64,000 nucleotides of DNA from an uncultured Bellilinea sp. (lineage in GTDB: Bacteria; Chloroflexota; Anaerolineae; Anaerolineales; Anaerolineaceae), in the NCBI GenBank assembly GCA_938040735.1, contig CALHYE010000013.1:186001-250000 (forward strand), given 5' to 3'. Each line of letters begins with the position of its first letter. Position 1 is the first letter of the stretch. The notes below the pieces were generated by a model, which had not been told where the DNA came from, did no database searches, and saw nothing but the letters and a program-made list of their open reading frames with translations. The position numbers were made by a program, and so were the translations under genes. This document shows positions 1 to 9,652 of this stretch, one piece after another.

Positions 1-297
1 GACGAGATTAAACGCAACCACCACCCCCGGCAGGAAGAGAATGTCTTCCGCTTTCACCTTCCACGTATAGCGCTTCTCGAGCCAGCCTAAAATAGCCTCT
101 TTCAACCCTTGTAATTCTGCCGGGTATCCAAAGACCCCGTGAGAAATACGCCGGTGGAGGGCTTCCAGAATAGCCGGCGCAGCCGCAAAATCCATATCCG
201 CGACCCACATCGGCAGGACATCCTCAGGAAAGTAATGCCACTTAATGCTGTCCGAACATCGGCGGTCAATGACTTGATCAAAATCAAACACCGGCAT
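1..297 (-). CDS. MalY/PatB-type PLP-dependent aminotransferase / cystathionine beta-lyase, N-terminal part (truncated by window edge)
   Basis: Reverse-strand translation from ATG at 297 gives MPVFDFDQVIDRRCSDSIKWHYFPEDVLPMWVADMDFAAAPAILEALHRRISHGVFGYP..., the characteristic N-terminus of the MalY/PatB family; open to position 1. Missing from the ORF track because it has no stop in the window. Confidence 0.88.
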   Translation of the reverse strand, partial: MPVFDFDQVIDRRCSDSIKWHYFPEDVLPMWVADMDFAAAPAILEALHRRISHGVFGYPAELQGLKEAILGWLEKRYTWKVKAEDILFLPGVVVAFNLV

Positions 298-492
298 CGG
301 CAAATCCTTGTGAATGAAAATGGTGTTTTTTTGAAAACGCTGAGGATTATAACGCCCAATCCCGTTCCTGTCGAACTGCGCCAAAACGCAAGGGAAGCGC
401 GTCCATAAAATGGCGAGTTTTTCGCCTCAGCCATGTTCTGATCCTTTTCGGATTTCGATGGATTTTTGAAAACCATTCTTGATGATTAAACA

Positions 493-1497
493 GTGTCGCT
501 CAACTCCATGATCAACGCCCCCTTACCTGAGTTGCAACCTTCAAAATCTGATATACTCGCTTGCATAGCGGCTATGTTGATCAAAAATAATCTGCAATTT
601 CCGTACTTAATCCTGACCTCACCGGATTGGAAAGATTACGAATTGGTGGACAGCGGGAACGGCTGGAAGCTGGAACGCTTTGGTCAATACCTTTTGGTTC
701 GCCCGGAAGCCGAAGCCGTCTGGTCTCCTGCGCTGCCGGAAAGCAAATGGGCCGCCGCTCACGCCCGTTTTGTTCCATCGCCGGAAGAAAACGGAGGACA
801 TTGGAAGCATCACAAACCCATACCTGAACGATGGACAATCGGCTACAAAAGCCTGGCTTTTTACGTCCAAACCACCGCCTCCCGGCATGTGGGAGTTTTT
901 CCCGAACAAGCCTGCCAGTGGGATTGGATCGCCCAACAAATTTCAGCAACAGACCGGCCGGTCAGGGTATTAAACTTGTTTGGTTACACCGGCCTGGCGA
1001 GTTTGGTAGCCGCTCAAAGCGGCGCTCAGGTGACTCATGTGGATGCTTCTCGAAAAGCGCTCAACTGGGCGCGTGAGAATCAAACCTTATCCGGGCTGGA
1101 AGCCGCACCCATCCGTTGGATATTGGACGACGCGGTTAAGTTTGTTCTGCGGGAAAGCCGCCGCGGGGTCAGATATGATGGGTTAATCCTTGACCCGCCA
1201 AAATTCGGGCGCGGCCCCAAAGGGGAGGTCTGGGAATTCTTCCGTCTCTTGCCCGCTCTACTGGATGCCTGTAAAAGTGCGCTGGCGCCTGAACCGCTTT
1301 TTGTTGTTCTCACAGCTTACGCGGTCAAGGCATCCGCACTCACTTTACAATACGCCTTACAGGAATTGATCCAGCAATCGATTGGGGAATGGAGTTGCGG
1401 CGAAGTTACCTTGCAGGAAAAGAGCGCTGGAAGATTGCTTTCGATGGCCATTTTTGCGCGCTGGTCGCGTTTTACAACCGCTAAATCCCGAACATGA
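493..1497 (+). CDS. Class I SAM-dependent methyltransferase (RlmI/RlmK-like rRNA methyltransferase family)
   Basis: 334 aa; VLNLFGYTGLASLVAAQSGAQVTHVDASRKALNWARENQ and LILDPPKFGRGPKGEVW motifs; GTG start. Confidence 0.85.
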   Translation: MSLNSMINAPLPELQPSKSDILACIAAMLIKNNLQFPYLILTSPDWKDYELVDSGNGWKLERFGQYLLVRPEAEAVWSPALPESKWAAAHARFVPSPEENGGHWKHHKPIPERWTIGYKSLAFYVQTTASRHVGVFPEQACQWDWIAQQISATDRPVRVLNLFGYTGLASLVAAQSGAQVTHVDASRKALNWARENQTLSGLEAAPIRWILDDAVKFVLRESRRGVRYDGLILDPPKFGRGPKGEVWEFFRLLPALLDACKSALAPEPLFVVLTAYAVKASALTLQYALQELIQQSIGEWSCGEVTLQEKSAGRLLSMAIFARWSRFTTAKSRT

Positions 1498-1512
1498 CAA
1501 GGTGAAATTCTT

Positions 1513-2361
1513 ATGATGAACTCACAAAATCTTACTATCATCGGGCCGGGGGTCATGGCAGAAGCCATCATTGCCGGCTTGATTCGCAATCAAGTGCTGC
1601 CGGCGCAAAAAATTATTGCTGCCGGCCCGCGTCCCGAACGCGGCAGCGAATTGATTGAGCGCTACGGTATCCGGTTTACCGCCGACAACGCTGAAGCCGT
1701 CAGCGCTGCCGATATTGTCATTCTAGCGGTTAAACCACAAAAATTACGCGCCGTGCTGGCCGGACTGCGCGGCAAAATCGCGCCTCATGCCGTCGTTCTG
1801 TCCATTATTGCCGGCGCTTCCATTCAAACCATCAGCAGCGGATTGGAACACCCTGCCATCATCCGGGCAATGCCAAATACACCGGCGCAAATTGGGCAGG
1901 GAATTACCGTTTGGACTTCTTCTACCGCTGTGACCGAAGCCCAATTGGAAGCTGCCCGCCTGATTTTATCGGCCCTGGGGCAGGAAATATTTGTTGAGGA
2001 AGAAAATTATCTGGATATGGCCACCGCCCTTTCCGGCACCGGGCCAGCCTACGTCTTTCTTTTTATGGAAGCGTTGATTGATGCCGGAGTCCATCTGGGA
2101 TTTCCTCGCCGGATTGCCGAACAACTCGTCACGCAAACCATCCGTGGCTCGGTCGAATATTATGCCCTCAAAAAGGATCATCCTGCCCACTTGCGCAATC
2201 AGGTCACATCTCCGGGCGGCACATCCGCTGCAGCGTTGTATTATTTGGAGAAAGCCGGCTTCCGCACTGCGCTTAGCCGGGCGATCTGGGCTGCTTATGA
2301 ACGCTCACAAGAATTGGGTCGGGGTAAAAACAGCCAGCCGCCGGAAAAAAACTCGGACTAA
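1513..2361 (+). CDS. proC: Pyrroline-5-carboxylate reductase
   Basis: 282 aa; IRAMPNTPAQIGQGITVW, ALSGTGPAYVFLFMEALIDAGVHLG, LRNQVTSPGGTSAAALYYLEKAGFR signature. Confidence 0.93.
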   Translation: MMNSQNLTIIGPGVMAEAIIAGLIRNQVLPAQKIIAAGPRPERGSELIERYGIRFTADNAEAVSAADIVILAVKPQKLRAVLAGLRGKIAPHAVVLSIIAGASIQTISSGLEHPAIIRAMPNTPAQIGQGITVWTSSTAVTEAQLEAARLILSALGQEIFVEEENYLDMATALSGTGPAYVFLFMEALIDAGVHLGFPRRIAEQLVTQTIRGSVEYYALKKDHPAHLRNQVTSPGGTSAAALYYLEKAGFRTALSRAIWAAYERSQELGRGKNSQPPEKNSD

Positions 2362-2416
2362 CCTGTCGTGCAACCTGGGCTGTCGTTTATCGTAAATCCT
2401 TGTGGAGGAATTGAGA

Positions 2417-3271
2417 ATGGACAAACTGCGCAACAGTTGGGAATTAGTTAAGGCAAGTTTTCGCGTTCTTTCGGCAGATAAGGAGCTTGTGATCTTTCCA
2501 ATCGTATCTGCCATCGGCACCTTGATCGTTACTCTCACTTTTGTCCTGCCCATGTTTCTCAGTGGACTGATGGACAGTTTGTTTTCCGAAAGGCTACAAA
2601 TTGCGGGGTTTGTGGTCATCTTCCTGTTTTACATTGTGCAATATACCGTCATCTTCTTTGCCAATACCGCCCTGGTCGGCGCAGCGGTGATTCGCCTGAG
2701 AGGCGGAAACCCTACCGTTGGGCAGGGTTTTCAAATTGCTTTTAGCCGGCTGGTGAGCATCATCGGTTATGCGATGATTGCCGCTACGGTAGGAATGCTG
2801 CTCCGCGCAATCTCCGAACGCAGCCGCGGGTTGGGCAGATTGGCTATTTCCCTGATCGGTTTTGCGTGGAACATTGCTACCTTTCTGGTTGTTCCGGTGC
2901 TTGCGGTTGAAGGGGTCGGCCCAATTGACGCGATCAAGCGCAGTGTGTATTTATTGCGCAGGACTTGGGGAGAACAGATTGCCGGAAATGTGGGGATTGG
3001 TACGGTTTTTGGATTGATCTCTTTCGGCATTGTGATGCTGGGAATGATCTTCGCCGGCTTAGCCTTTATCGCTCTGGAATCAGCGGCGCTGGCAATTGCA
3101 ATCATCGTGTTGATGGTAATTGGCTTGATTCTAATCGGTCTGGTCAATTCCACCTTGAGTGGAATTTATGCCGCTGCCGTCTATCAATACGCCGAAACCG
3201 GACACACCGGCGGTTTCTTTGACGACAACGTGGTTCAACGAACCTTCACCTCAAAAACCCATTCCTACTAA
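2417..3271 (+). CDS. Multi-pass membrane protein, DUF6159-like
   Basis: MDKLRNSWELVKASFRVLSADKELVIFPIVSAIGTLIV...; several hydrophobic helices; start chosen at internal ATG after GGAGG. Confidence 0.65.
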   Translation: MDKLRNSWELVKASFRVLSADKELVIFPIVSAIGTLIVTLTFVLPMFLSGLMDSLFSERLQIAGFVVIFLFYIVQYTVIFFANTALVGAAVIRLRGGNPTVGQGFQIAFSRLVSIIGYAMIAATVGMLLRAISERSRGLGRLAISLIGFAWNIATFLVVPVLAVEGVGPIDAIKRSVYLLRRTWGEQIAGNVGIGTVFGLISFGIVMLGMIFAGLAFIALESAALAIAIIVLMVIGLILIGLVNSTLSGIYAAAVYQYAETGHTGGFFDDNVVQRTFTSKTHSY

Positions 3272-3293
3272 TCTGTTGAATGAGGAATAGAAC

Positions 3294-3320
3294 GAATCTC
3301 CCTGCGGCAGGGAGTTCCGT
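3294..3320. terminator. Bidirectional terminator-like hairpin between convergent genes
   Basis: ctccctg-cgg-cagggag perfect 7-bp stem (3298-3314), extended by flanking imperfect pairing, between convergent CDSs. Confidence 0.65.
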
Positions 3321-3325
3321 TTGGG

Positions 3326-4312
3326 TTAAGTTCCCAGGCCGCGTTGATAAATCAGTATCATTCCAAGAATAAAAGTCAAAATCAGAACGGCTGCGTCCAG
3401 TTCCAGGAAAAACAAAGCCCTCCGGCGGATGATGGATTGATTGCCGATCAGCGCCATGGCATTCATAATCAACCCCAAAAAACCCACCAGCACAAATTCC
3501 GGTGAAATACTGCCGATAAACCGCCCCTTTGTGAACAAAATATCCACTAACCCCAGCGCAAACATATTGAACATATTGCTGCCGAATAAGTTGCCAATTG
3601 CCAGATCATATACCTTCATGCGCACCGCCGTGATGGTGGCAACCAGTTCGGGCATGGTAGAGACGAACGCCAGTAAAGCCACTCCCACAAAACCCTCCCC
3701 CAGACCTGTTAGATCGGCAATATCATTGGCTACGCGAACAAGCCATGGCATAACCAGCACTAGGACCAGCGCAGCGCCCCCAAACCATAAAAAAGCCCTT
3801 CTTAATGTGGGTAATCCTTCGTCGGTTTCGTTGCTCTCCTCATCGCTGATTGTGGTAGAGGTACGCAGCAGCCGCACCAAAACCAGATACGAAGCAATCA
3901 ACACCAGACTATCTACCCCTACCCAGCCTATTTTGAGATCCAGATTAACATACACAAAAAAAGTCGCCAGTAAAATCATCAGGATAGCCCCGCCGCCGGT
4001 TAGACCATGACGGCGCACTACCGCCCGCAAAGCCCGTTCCCTCCACCCCAAAATACTGATGAACGCCAACAAAACCATGTTGTACATGTTCGCGCCGAAG
4101 ATATTCCCCCCTGAAAGGTCGGGAACGCCTAAACGGATCGAATTAATCGCCGTCAAAAATTCGGGCAGCGAGGTGGCTGAAGCCATCAAGATGACGCCGA
4201 TAAACGCTCTGCCCAAACCGGTCCGAACGGCAATAATATCGCCGTACTCGGCCAGTTTCACTGCCGCAATGACCACCAAAGCAGCGCTGAGGATAAATTC
4301 AATCCAGATCAT
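3326..4312 (-). CDS. Sodium/calcium exchanger (CaCA superfamily, YrbG-like)
   Basis: Two alpha-repeat motifs GVILMASATSLPEFLTAI...GGNIFGANMYN and GVALLAFVSTMPELVATI...IGNLFGSNMFN; start at the ATG overlapping the upstream stop (ATGA). Confidence 0.9.
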   Translation of the reverse strand: MIWIEFILSAALVVIAAVKLAEYGDIIAVRTGLGRAFIGVILMASATSLPEFLTAINSIRLGVPDLSGGNIFGANMYNMVLLAFISILGWRERALRAVVRRHGLTGGGAILMILLATFFVYVNLDLKIGWVGVDSLVLIASYLVLVRLLRTSTTISDEESNETDEGLPTLRRAFLWFGGAALVLVLVMPWLVRVANDIADLTGLGEGFVGVALLAFVSTMPELVATITAVRMKVYDLAIGNLFGSNMFNMFALGLVDILFTKGRFIGSISPEFVLVGFLGLIMNAMALIGNQSIIRRRALFFLELDAAVLILTFILGMILIYQRGLGT

Positions 4313-4683
4313 GGCGTCTTTTTTCCTTCTTCCAATTGCTTGTGCAGTCCTTTTGCACTGCTTAACGGCCAGGACATAAACACACCGGTATGGGGTTTCT
4401 CTAAATCCCCGATGATTTGTTCCGTTTTTTGCAGACACCGCTCAACCAGAGTCTCATCCTCAACCGCCGTCAAGAGGGTGAGATTGCCTTCTTCAAGAAT
4501 GCTCGATGCCGGTTCCACCAGAAAAGTGAGATGCAGTTTGGAGCGTTTGATCTGCCGTCTGTAAAAGCCGGTGCTTTCGACAATGGTTACGCCATGAATC
4601 CCAATCTCAGACCAACCTTCCAGCAATTCGTCCAACCGGTTAGGTTCATCCAACACAAATAAAATCACGTACATAGAATACAC
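4309..4683 (-). CDS. PII-like (GlnB superfamily) signalling protein
   Basis: 124 aa; MYVILFVLDEPNRLDELLEGWSEIGIHGVTIVESTGFYRRQ resembles PII beta1-alpha1-beta2, with C-terminal VERCLQKTEQIIGDLEKPHTGVFMSWPL. Confidence 0.65.
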   Translation of the reverse strand: MYSMYVILFVLDEPNRLDELLEGWSEIGIHGVTIVESTGFYRRQIKRSKLHLTFLVEPASSILEEGNLTLLTAVEDETLVERCLQKTEQIIGDLEKPHTGVFMSWPLSSAKGLHKQLEEGKKTP

Positions 4684-4802
4684 TCCTTTTCGAGAAGTAC
4701 GGACGGGATTTTTGGATTATACCCTCATAAACCCCGATTTCCTCCTTTGGGAATTTTTGAGGGCAAACTTGTTCATCTTTACAGGTTTCTTGGTCATTTC
4801 TC

Positions 4803-4833
4803 AATCATCACGGATGATTTTTTCCTCTATAAT
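4803..4833 (+). promoter_or_regulatory. Dyad followed by T-run and TATAAT upstream of CBS gene
   Basis: aatcatc-acg-gatgatt (4803-4819), TTTTT, then TATAAT at 4828-4833; ATG of CBS gene at 4878. Confidence 0.45.
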
Positions 4834-4877
4834 ATGTATAGGCGCTTAATCCAATTGAATATGATGGGAGGGTTATC

Positions 4878-5321
4878 ATGGAAAGCACGGTTCGGCAGAT
4901 TCTGCAAAACAAGGGTAACCAAGTGTGGTTCATATCACCCGATTCAACCGTCATGGAAGCTTTGGAACTGATGGCAGAAAAAGATATTGGGGCGGTTCCA
5001 GTCGTTAAAGACGGCAAACTGGTTGGCATTTTTTCGGAAAGGGATTATGCTCGTCAGGCTGTTCGTCAACGGGAAACGCTCAACCTTCTACCGGTTTCCA
5101 CCTTTATGACCCCCGAAGTGATTACCGTTACGCCTGCTCAAACCGTAAAAGACTGCATGATTTTGATGACCGCCCGCCGCATCAGACATTTACCGGTCAT
5201 CGAAAATGACAATCTGGTTGGGATTATCACCATTGGAGATGTGGTTAAGACGATCATCTCCGATCAGGCCTTATTGCTGGAAGAACTTGAAAAATATATC
5301 AGTGGACGATATATCCGCTAG
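4878..5321 (+). CDS. Tandem CBS-domain protein
   Basis: 147 aa; two repeats of the type TVMEALELMAEKDIGAVPVVKDGKLVGIFSERDYAR / TVKDCMILMTARRIRHLPVIENDNLVGIITIGDVVK. Confidence 0.92.
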   Translation: MESTVRQILQNKGNQVWFISPDSTVMEALELMAEKDIGAVPVVKDGKLVGIFSERDYARQAVRQRETLNLLPVSTFMTPEVITVTPAQTVKDCMILMTARRIRHLPVIENDNLVGIITIGDVVKTIISDQALLLEELEKYISGRYIR

Positions 5322-5331
5322 TTGAGTCCTC

Positions 5332-6849
5332 ATGCTTGCCAGAATTTACTCCTGCTCTATCATCGGCTTAGAAACCGCCATCGTCGAAGTTGAAGTGGAT
5401 ACAGGTCAGGGTTTGCCAGCGATGATCATCGTTGGATTACCAGACACCGCCGTTCAGGAATCTCGCGAGCGGGTACAAATGGCCATTAAGAATGCGGGTA
5501 TGATTTATCCGCGTAAACGGATCACCGTCAACCTCGCCCCGGCCTCCGTGAAAAAGGAAGGTCCGGCTTATGATTTGCCGATTGCCCTGGCCGTACTGGT
5601 CGCCACCGAGCAAATTCCACAGGCTGCCTTTACTAATTCACTGGTGGTCGGCGAGCTTTCGCTGGATGGAAGTGTGCGGCATGTGCGCGGCATTTTGCCG
5701 ATGGCTGCAGCGGCCCGACAGTTAGGGTTTACGCGTATGTTCGTACCGGAGGCAGATGCCGCCGAAGCCGCCCTGATACCTAACATGGAGATAATCCCCG
5801 TCCGCACCATCCAGGATTTGATCGGTCATATCAAGGGCGATAGTCCTATTCTGCCCTACCCGACCGTTGAGATCAGCGAAATTCAGATCGAAGTCCAAAC
5901 TGATTTTCAAGAAATCAAAGGGCAGGAACACGCCAAACGCGCTTTGGAAATTGCAGCCGCAGGCGGCCACAATGTACTGATGACCGGCCCGCCCGGGACT
6001 GGCAAAACGCTGCTTGCGCGCGCTTTACCAGCCATTTTACCGCGCATGACCATTGATGAAGCCCTGGATGTTACCCGTATCTACTCGATTGCCGACAAAT
6101 TACCCCGCGATGTTCCCCTCGTCCGCAATCGCCCTTTCCGGGCTCCGCATCACACCATTTCTCACGCCGGTCTGGTTGGGGGCGGAAACACCCCCCATCC
6201 GGGCGAAATCTCCCTCGCGCATCGCGGTGTGCTGTTTTTGGATGAATTGCCCGAATTCGGCATGCGGGTTTTGGAGGTGCTGCGCCAGCCATTAGAAGAT
6301 AAGATTGTCACCATCAGCCGCGCTCAGGGTTCGCTCACTTTTCCGGCAAATTTCCAATTGGTTGCTGCGATGAATCCGTGCCCGTGTGGGAATTATGGAG
6401 ACCCGGTCAAAGCCTGTACCTGCTCACCCTCTACGATTACCAAATACCAGAAGCGCATATCCGGCCCTCTATTGGACCGCATAGACATCTTCATTGAGGT
6501 GCCGCGGGTAGATTATGAAAAGTTAAGCGACAAACGTCAGGGAGAACCATCCGAAGTAGTTCGCAGGCGGGTTGAGGCCGCCCGTCAAATTCAGCGTGAA
6601 CGGTTCAAAGAGGATGGCCTCTCCTGTAACGCCGATATGCGCCCGGCAGAAATTCGCAAATACTGCGTTCTCGATGAAACCGGCACGAACCTGATGCGAA
6701 CCGCCATGCAGCAATTCCAACTTTCGGCGCGGGCGTATCACCGGATTTTGAAATTGGCGCGCACAATCGCCGATCTTGCCGGCAGCCCCAACATTCAAAC
6801 TGCCCATCTGGCAGAAGCGCTTCAATACCGTCAAAGATCGCTTGCCTGA
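5332..6849 (+). CDS. comM: YifB/ComM family Mg chelatase-like AAA ATPase
   Basis: 505 aa; [89 protein letters not shown]. Confidence 0.93.
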   Translation: MLARIYSCSIIGLETAIVEVEVDTGQGLPAMIIVGLPDTAVQESRERVQMAIKNAGMIYPRKRITVNLAPASVKKEGPAYDLPIALAVLVATEQIPQAAFTNSLVVGELSLDGSVRHVRGILPMAAAARQLGFTRMFVPEADAAEAALIPNMEIIPVRTIQDLIGHIKGDSPILPYPTVEISEIQIEVQTDFQEIKGQEHAKRALEIAAAGGHNVLMTGPPGTGKTLLARALPAILPRMTIDEALDVTRIYSIADKLPRDVPLVRNRPFRAPHHTISHAGLVGGGNTPHPGEISLAHRGVLFLDELPEFGMRVLEVLRQPLEDKIVTISRAQGSLTFPANFQLVAAMNPCPCGNYGDPVKACTCSPSTITKYQKRISGPLLDRIDIFIEVPRVDYEKLSDKRQGEPSEVVRRRVEAARQIQRERFKEDGLSCNADMRPAEIRKYCVLDETGTNLMRTAMQQFQLSARAYHRILKLARTIADLAGSPNIQTAHLAEALQYRQRSLA

Positions 6850-6856
6850 TCTTCTC

Positions 6857-8428
6857 ATGAGCAAACTCAAAAGCCTGCTCCTTCCGCTTTTAATGCTGGC
6901 AATCAGCGGAGCTGTCCTCTTCTTCAGATCTATGCTAACCGGGTTTAGCCACGATGAAGTTCAATTTGTCGCCAGCGCTCAGACCCTTGCAAAATATCAC
7001 CTCCTGCCGTACCGCGATTATCCGTTCCTGCATATGCCTTATCAAGTTTTTATAAATGCCCTATTTGTTCCTCTCACAGAGCACCACTTTTTAGCCCTTC
7101 GATTGTTGTCGTCCTTTTTTAGCTGGTTAACCATAGCGGCGGGAATCATCTTTATTGAGCGATACAATCAAAACGCAAGTACGCCTATTCGTTTTTTAAT
7201 AATGGTTCTGGGCATATACCTTTACTTAACCAACACGGCCTTTGTTAGTTTAGACGGACGAGCCTTAAACCATACCGTTCCGACCTTTATAAGCATTATC
7301 TCATTGTGGATGCTTATTCGCTCTCTTTCGAGTGATCGCCTTGTTTATTTATGGATGAGCGGTCTGCTCATTGGGTTAGCGGTTGGCTTCCGTTTATGGT
7401 ATGCAGTTTTGTTATTCTCCGCACTTTTGGGGATTGGCTTGAGACTTCCCAAAGAAGGATGGATCGCTTATATCAAGAAATCCAGCGTGTTCTTGATAGG
7501 TGTTTTTCTTGCTCTCATTCCTGTATTCTGGTTTTTCTTTACGTCTCCCCAAAAGTTTCTCTATGGAAACCTTACATACATTAGACTCAATACTTTATAT
7601 CGAGAACATTTGGGACATTCCACTGCCATGTCCCTTTCCGAAAAGATGAGTTTCTTTTTTGAATATCTAATTCGAACCCCATCCAATCTTATTTTATATC
7701 TCATTTTTTTATTAGCCCTTTTGTTTTTTGCAAGATTCTGCAAAAGTAATCGTCATAACAATCCAGCCGAAGTTGTTACCTTGCTTTTTGCCATTTCCTT
7801 GCTAATGGCAAGCTTTTCCCCAACCCCATTGTGGATTCAATATTTTTTCGCCCCATTACCTTTTATCGTGTTGTTTTCTCTCCTAATCTTTTTAGAATTA
7901 CTCACCAAAGAACAACTCAATAGCAAGACGGCGGCATTTCCAGCGCTCATCTTAATCTTGATTTCATTATCTTCTCTAGATTTTGCTAATGACTCAAACC
8001 TGTTCAACATCCAAAGTTGGCTTCCCTTACAGATTCATCGGTTCAGTAGAAGTCTGAACGATCTGCAACCAGAGGGTAAAATATTAACATTGAGCAACCT
8101 CTTTATCCTCGAAGCCAAACTAGACGTTTACCCTCAATTTAATGTCGGCCCTTTTGCGTGGCGAACTTCGATTTTCCTATCTCCAGAAAAGCGAAGCCAG
8201 TTAGGGATTATTTCCCCCGCTGAATTGGAAGACTTTCTGAAAAAAGACCCTCCTGACGCTATTCTTACAGGGTTTGAGTCCGTTTATGAGGGATTTACAA
8301 AAAACGATCCAGGGGGTCTAGAAAGCCCCTTTGTAGATTACGCTATTAAAAATGGGTACGATAAAATTGAATTAGAAACGGCTTTCTTTCCAAATACCAT
8401 ACACTTATGGGTGAAACCGTCAAATTGA
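6857..8428 (+). CDS. Multi-pass membrane protein, GT39/ArnT-like glycosyltransferase candidate
   Basis: MSKLKSLLLPLLMLAISGAVLFFRSMLTGFSHDEVQFVASAQTLAKYHLLPYRDYPF...; luminal acidic motif SHDEV plus many TM segments. Confidence 0.55.
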   Translation: MSKLKSLLLPLLMLAISGAVLFFRSMLTGFSHDEVQFVASAQTLAKYHLLPYRDYPFLHMPYQVFINALFVPLTEHHFLALRLLSSFFSWLTIAAGIIFIERYNQNASTPIRFLIMVLGIYLYLTNTAFVSLDGRALNHTVPTFISIISLWMLIRSLSSDRLVYLWMSGLLIGLAVGFRLWYAVLLFSALLGIGLRLPKEGWIAYIKKSSVFLIGVFLALIPVFWFFFTSPQKFLYGNLTYIRLNTLYREHLGHSTAMSLSEKMSFFFEYLIRTPSNLILYLIFLLALLFFARFCKSNRHNNPAEVVTLLFAISLLMASFSPTPLWIQYFFAPLPFIVLFSLLIFLELLTKEQLNSKTAAFPALILILISLSSLDFANDSNLFNIQSWLPLQIHRFSRSLNDLQPEGKILTLSNLFILEAKLDVYPQFNVGPFAWRTSIFLSPEKRSQLGIISPAELEDFLKKDPPDAILTGFESVYEGFTKNDPGGLESPFVDYAIKNGYDKIELETAFFPNTIHLWVKPSN

Positions 8429-9184
8429 GGCAATATGATCTTGATGGATAAGCGACCGGATCGCCTCGACCGCCACCTGAATCATCAAGTCTGGCGAGGT
8501 CTTCTGATGGATCAGGGTTGCCGTATCGCTGCCGATCACCGTCATCACCCCGCCTGCCCGCTTACGGTAGATAGAGGAAAGCACAAAGATCGCTGCGGCT
8601 TCCATTTCCGAACAAATAGCGCCCCCGGCCACCCACGCATTCCAGCGCGCTTTCAGCTCCGCGGCCATCGGCATTCGATCCGTTTCCACCTCGCCGTAAA
8701 ACGAATCTTTCGTATGGGAGATGCCGACAAAATAACGGGTGCCGAGGCGGGAGGCTGCCTGTACCAGCGCGTTGACCACCGTCACATCCGCAACCGCCGG
8801 GAACTCAATCGGGAGATACTGGCGGGTGGTGCCTTCATCTCGAATTGCGCCAGTGACAATCGCCAGGTCGCCTAATTGCATCCCTGGCTGCATTGCGCCG
8901 GATGTGCCAACCCGGATAAACGTATCTGCCCCTACAGCAATTAGTTCCTCAACGGCAATGGCTGTCGAAGGGCAGCCCATACCGGTGGAAACAACCGAAA
9001 CCAGTTCGCCGTTGATCTTTCCCGTATAAACCGTATGTTCACGATTTGCGGAAATAAAACGAGGTTCATCCAGAAAGCGGGCAATTTTTTCAACCCTGCC
9101 CGGATCGCCCGGCAGGAGAACATAACGACCGATATCCCCACGTTTGACCTTCACATGATACTGTAGTCCATCTTGATCCTGCAT
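8420..9184 (-). CDS. udp: Uridine phosphorylase / nucleoside phosphorylase
   Basis: MQDQDGLQYHVKVKRGDIGRYVLLPGDPGRVEKIARFLD...VSTGMGCPSTAIAVEEL...RVGTSGAMQP...SEMEAAAIFVLSSIYRKRAG. Confidence 0.88.
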   Translation of the reverse strand: MQDQDGLQYHVKVKRGDIGRYVLLPGDPGRVEKIARFLDEPRFISANREHTVYTGKINGELVSVVSTGMGCPSTAIAVEELIAVGADTFIRVGTSGAMQPGMQLGDLAIVTGAIRDEGTTRQYLPIEFPAVADVTVVNALVQAASRLGTRYFVGISHTKDSFYGEVETDRMPMAAELKARWNAWVAGGAICSEMEAAAIFVLSSIYRKRAGGVMTVIGSDTATLIHQKTSPDLMIQVAVEAIRSLIHQDHIASI

Positions 9185-9349
9185 GAGAAACCTCTTGTTT
9201 GTGAGATGGATGTTTATTTTATCATCAATCGTACTCGGATACCTTTCTTGAAACAGACCAAACCGCGCCAGGCGTATGTATAATGGAATTAGCCGGTTGG
9301 CGTCGTAATTTACGTTCAATGGCTGCCGGATAGAGAAAGGAGTCTTTTT

Positions 9350-9559
9350 ATGGGAAATGAATCAAATCGTAAGGGGGAATTTTTCTTCATATTGCTAATT
9401 GGAATTGCCTTTGCACTGCTCCTCTATTTCGGATCTGAGTCTGGCAGCGGTTTTAGCGCCGGTAAAGGCGGGGGATGGGATCCTTTTACACCCATTCTCA
9501 ACGGCTTGTCAGGATTGGGACAGGCTATCACCCATTCTTTTTCCAGAATGCTCCCATAA
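9350..9559 (+). CDS. Small membrane protein, unknown function
   Basis: 69 aa; MGNESNRKGEFFFILLIGIAFALLLYFGS...; one hydrophobic segment; preceded by GAAAGGAG. Confidence 0.5.
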   Translation: MGNESNRKGEFFFILLIGIAFALLLYFGSESGSGFSAGKGGGWDPFTPILNGLSGLGQAITHSFSRMLP

Positions 9560-9652
9560 GCCGCGCAAAACCTGCCTTGCGAAAGAGATTCTAAACCATC
9601 CAACCTGTTATAATTGCCAAGGGTTATTGAGGCCTAAAGACAAGGAGATGAC

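Noticed and set aside
102-476. 124-aa minus-strand ORF near the left edge
   Set aside because: Overlaps the real MalY/PatB frame (start at 297), which has strong family motifs; this ORF is out of frame with it.
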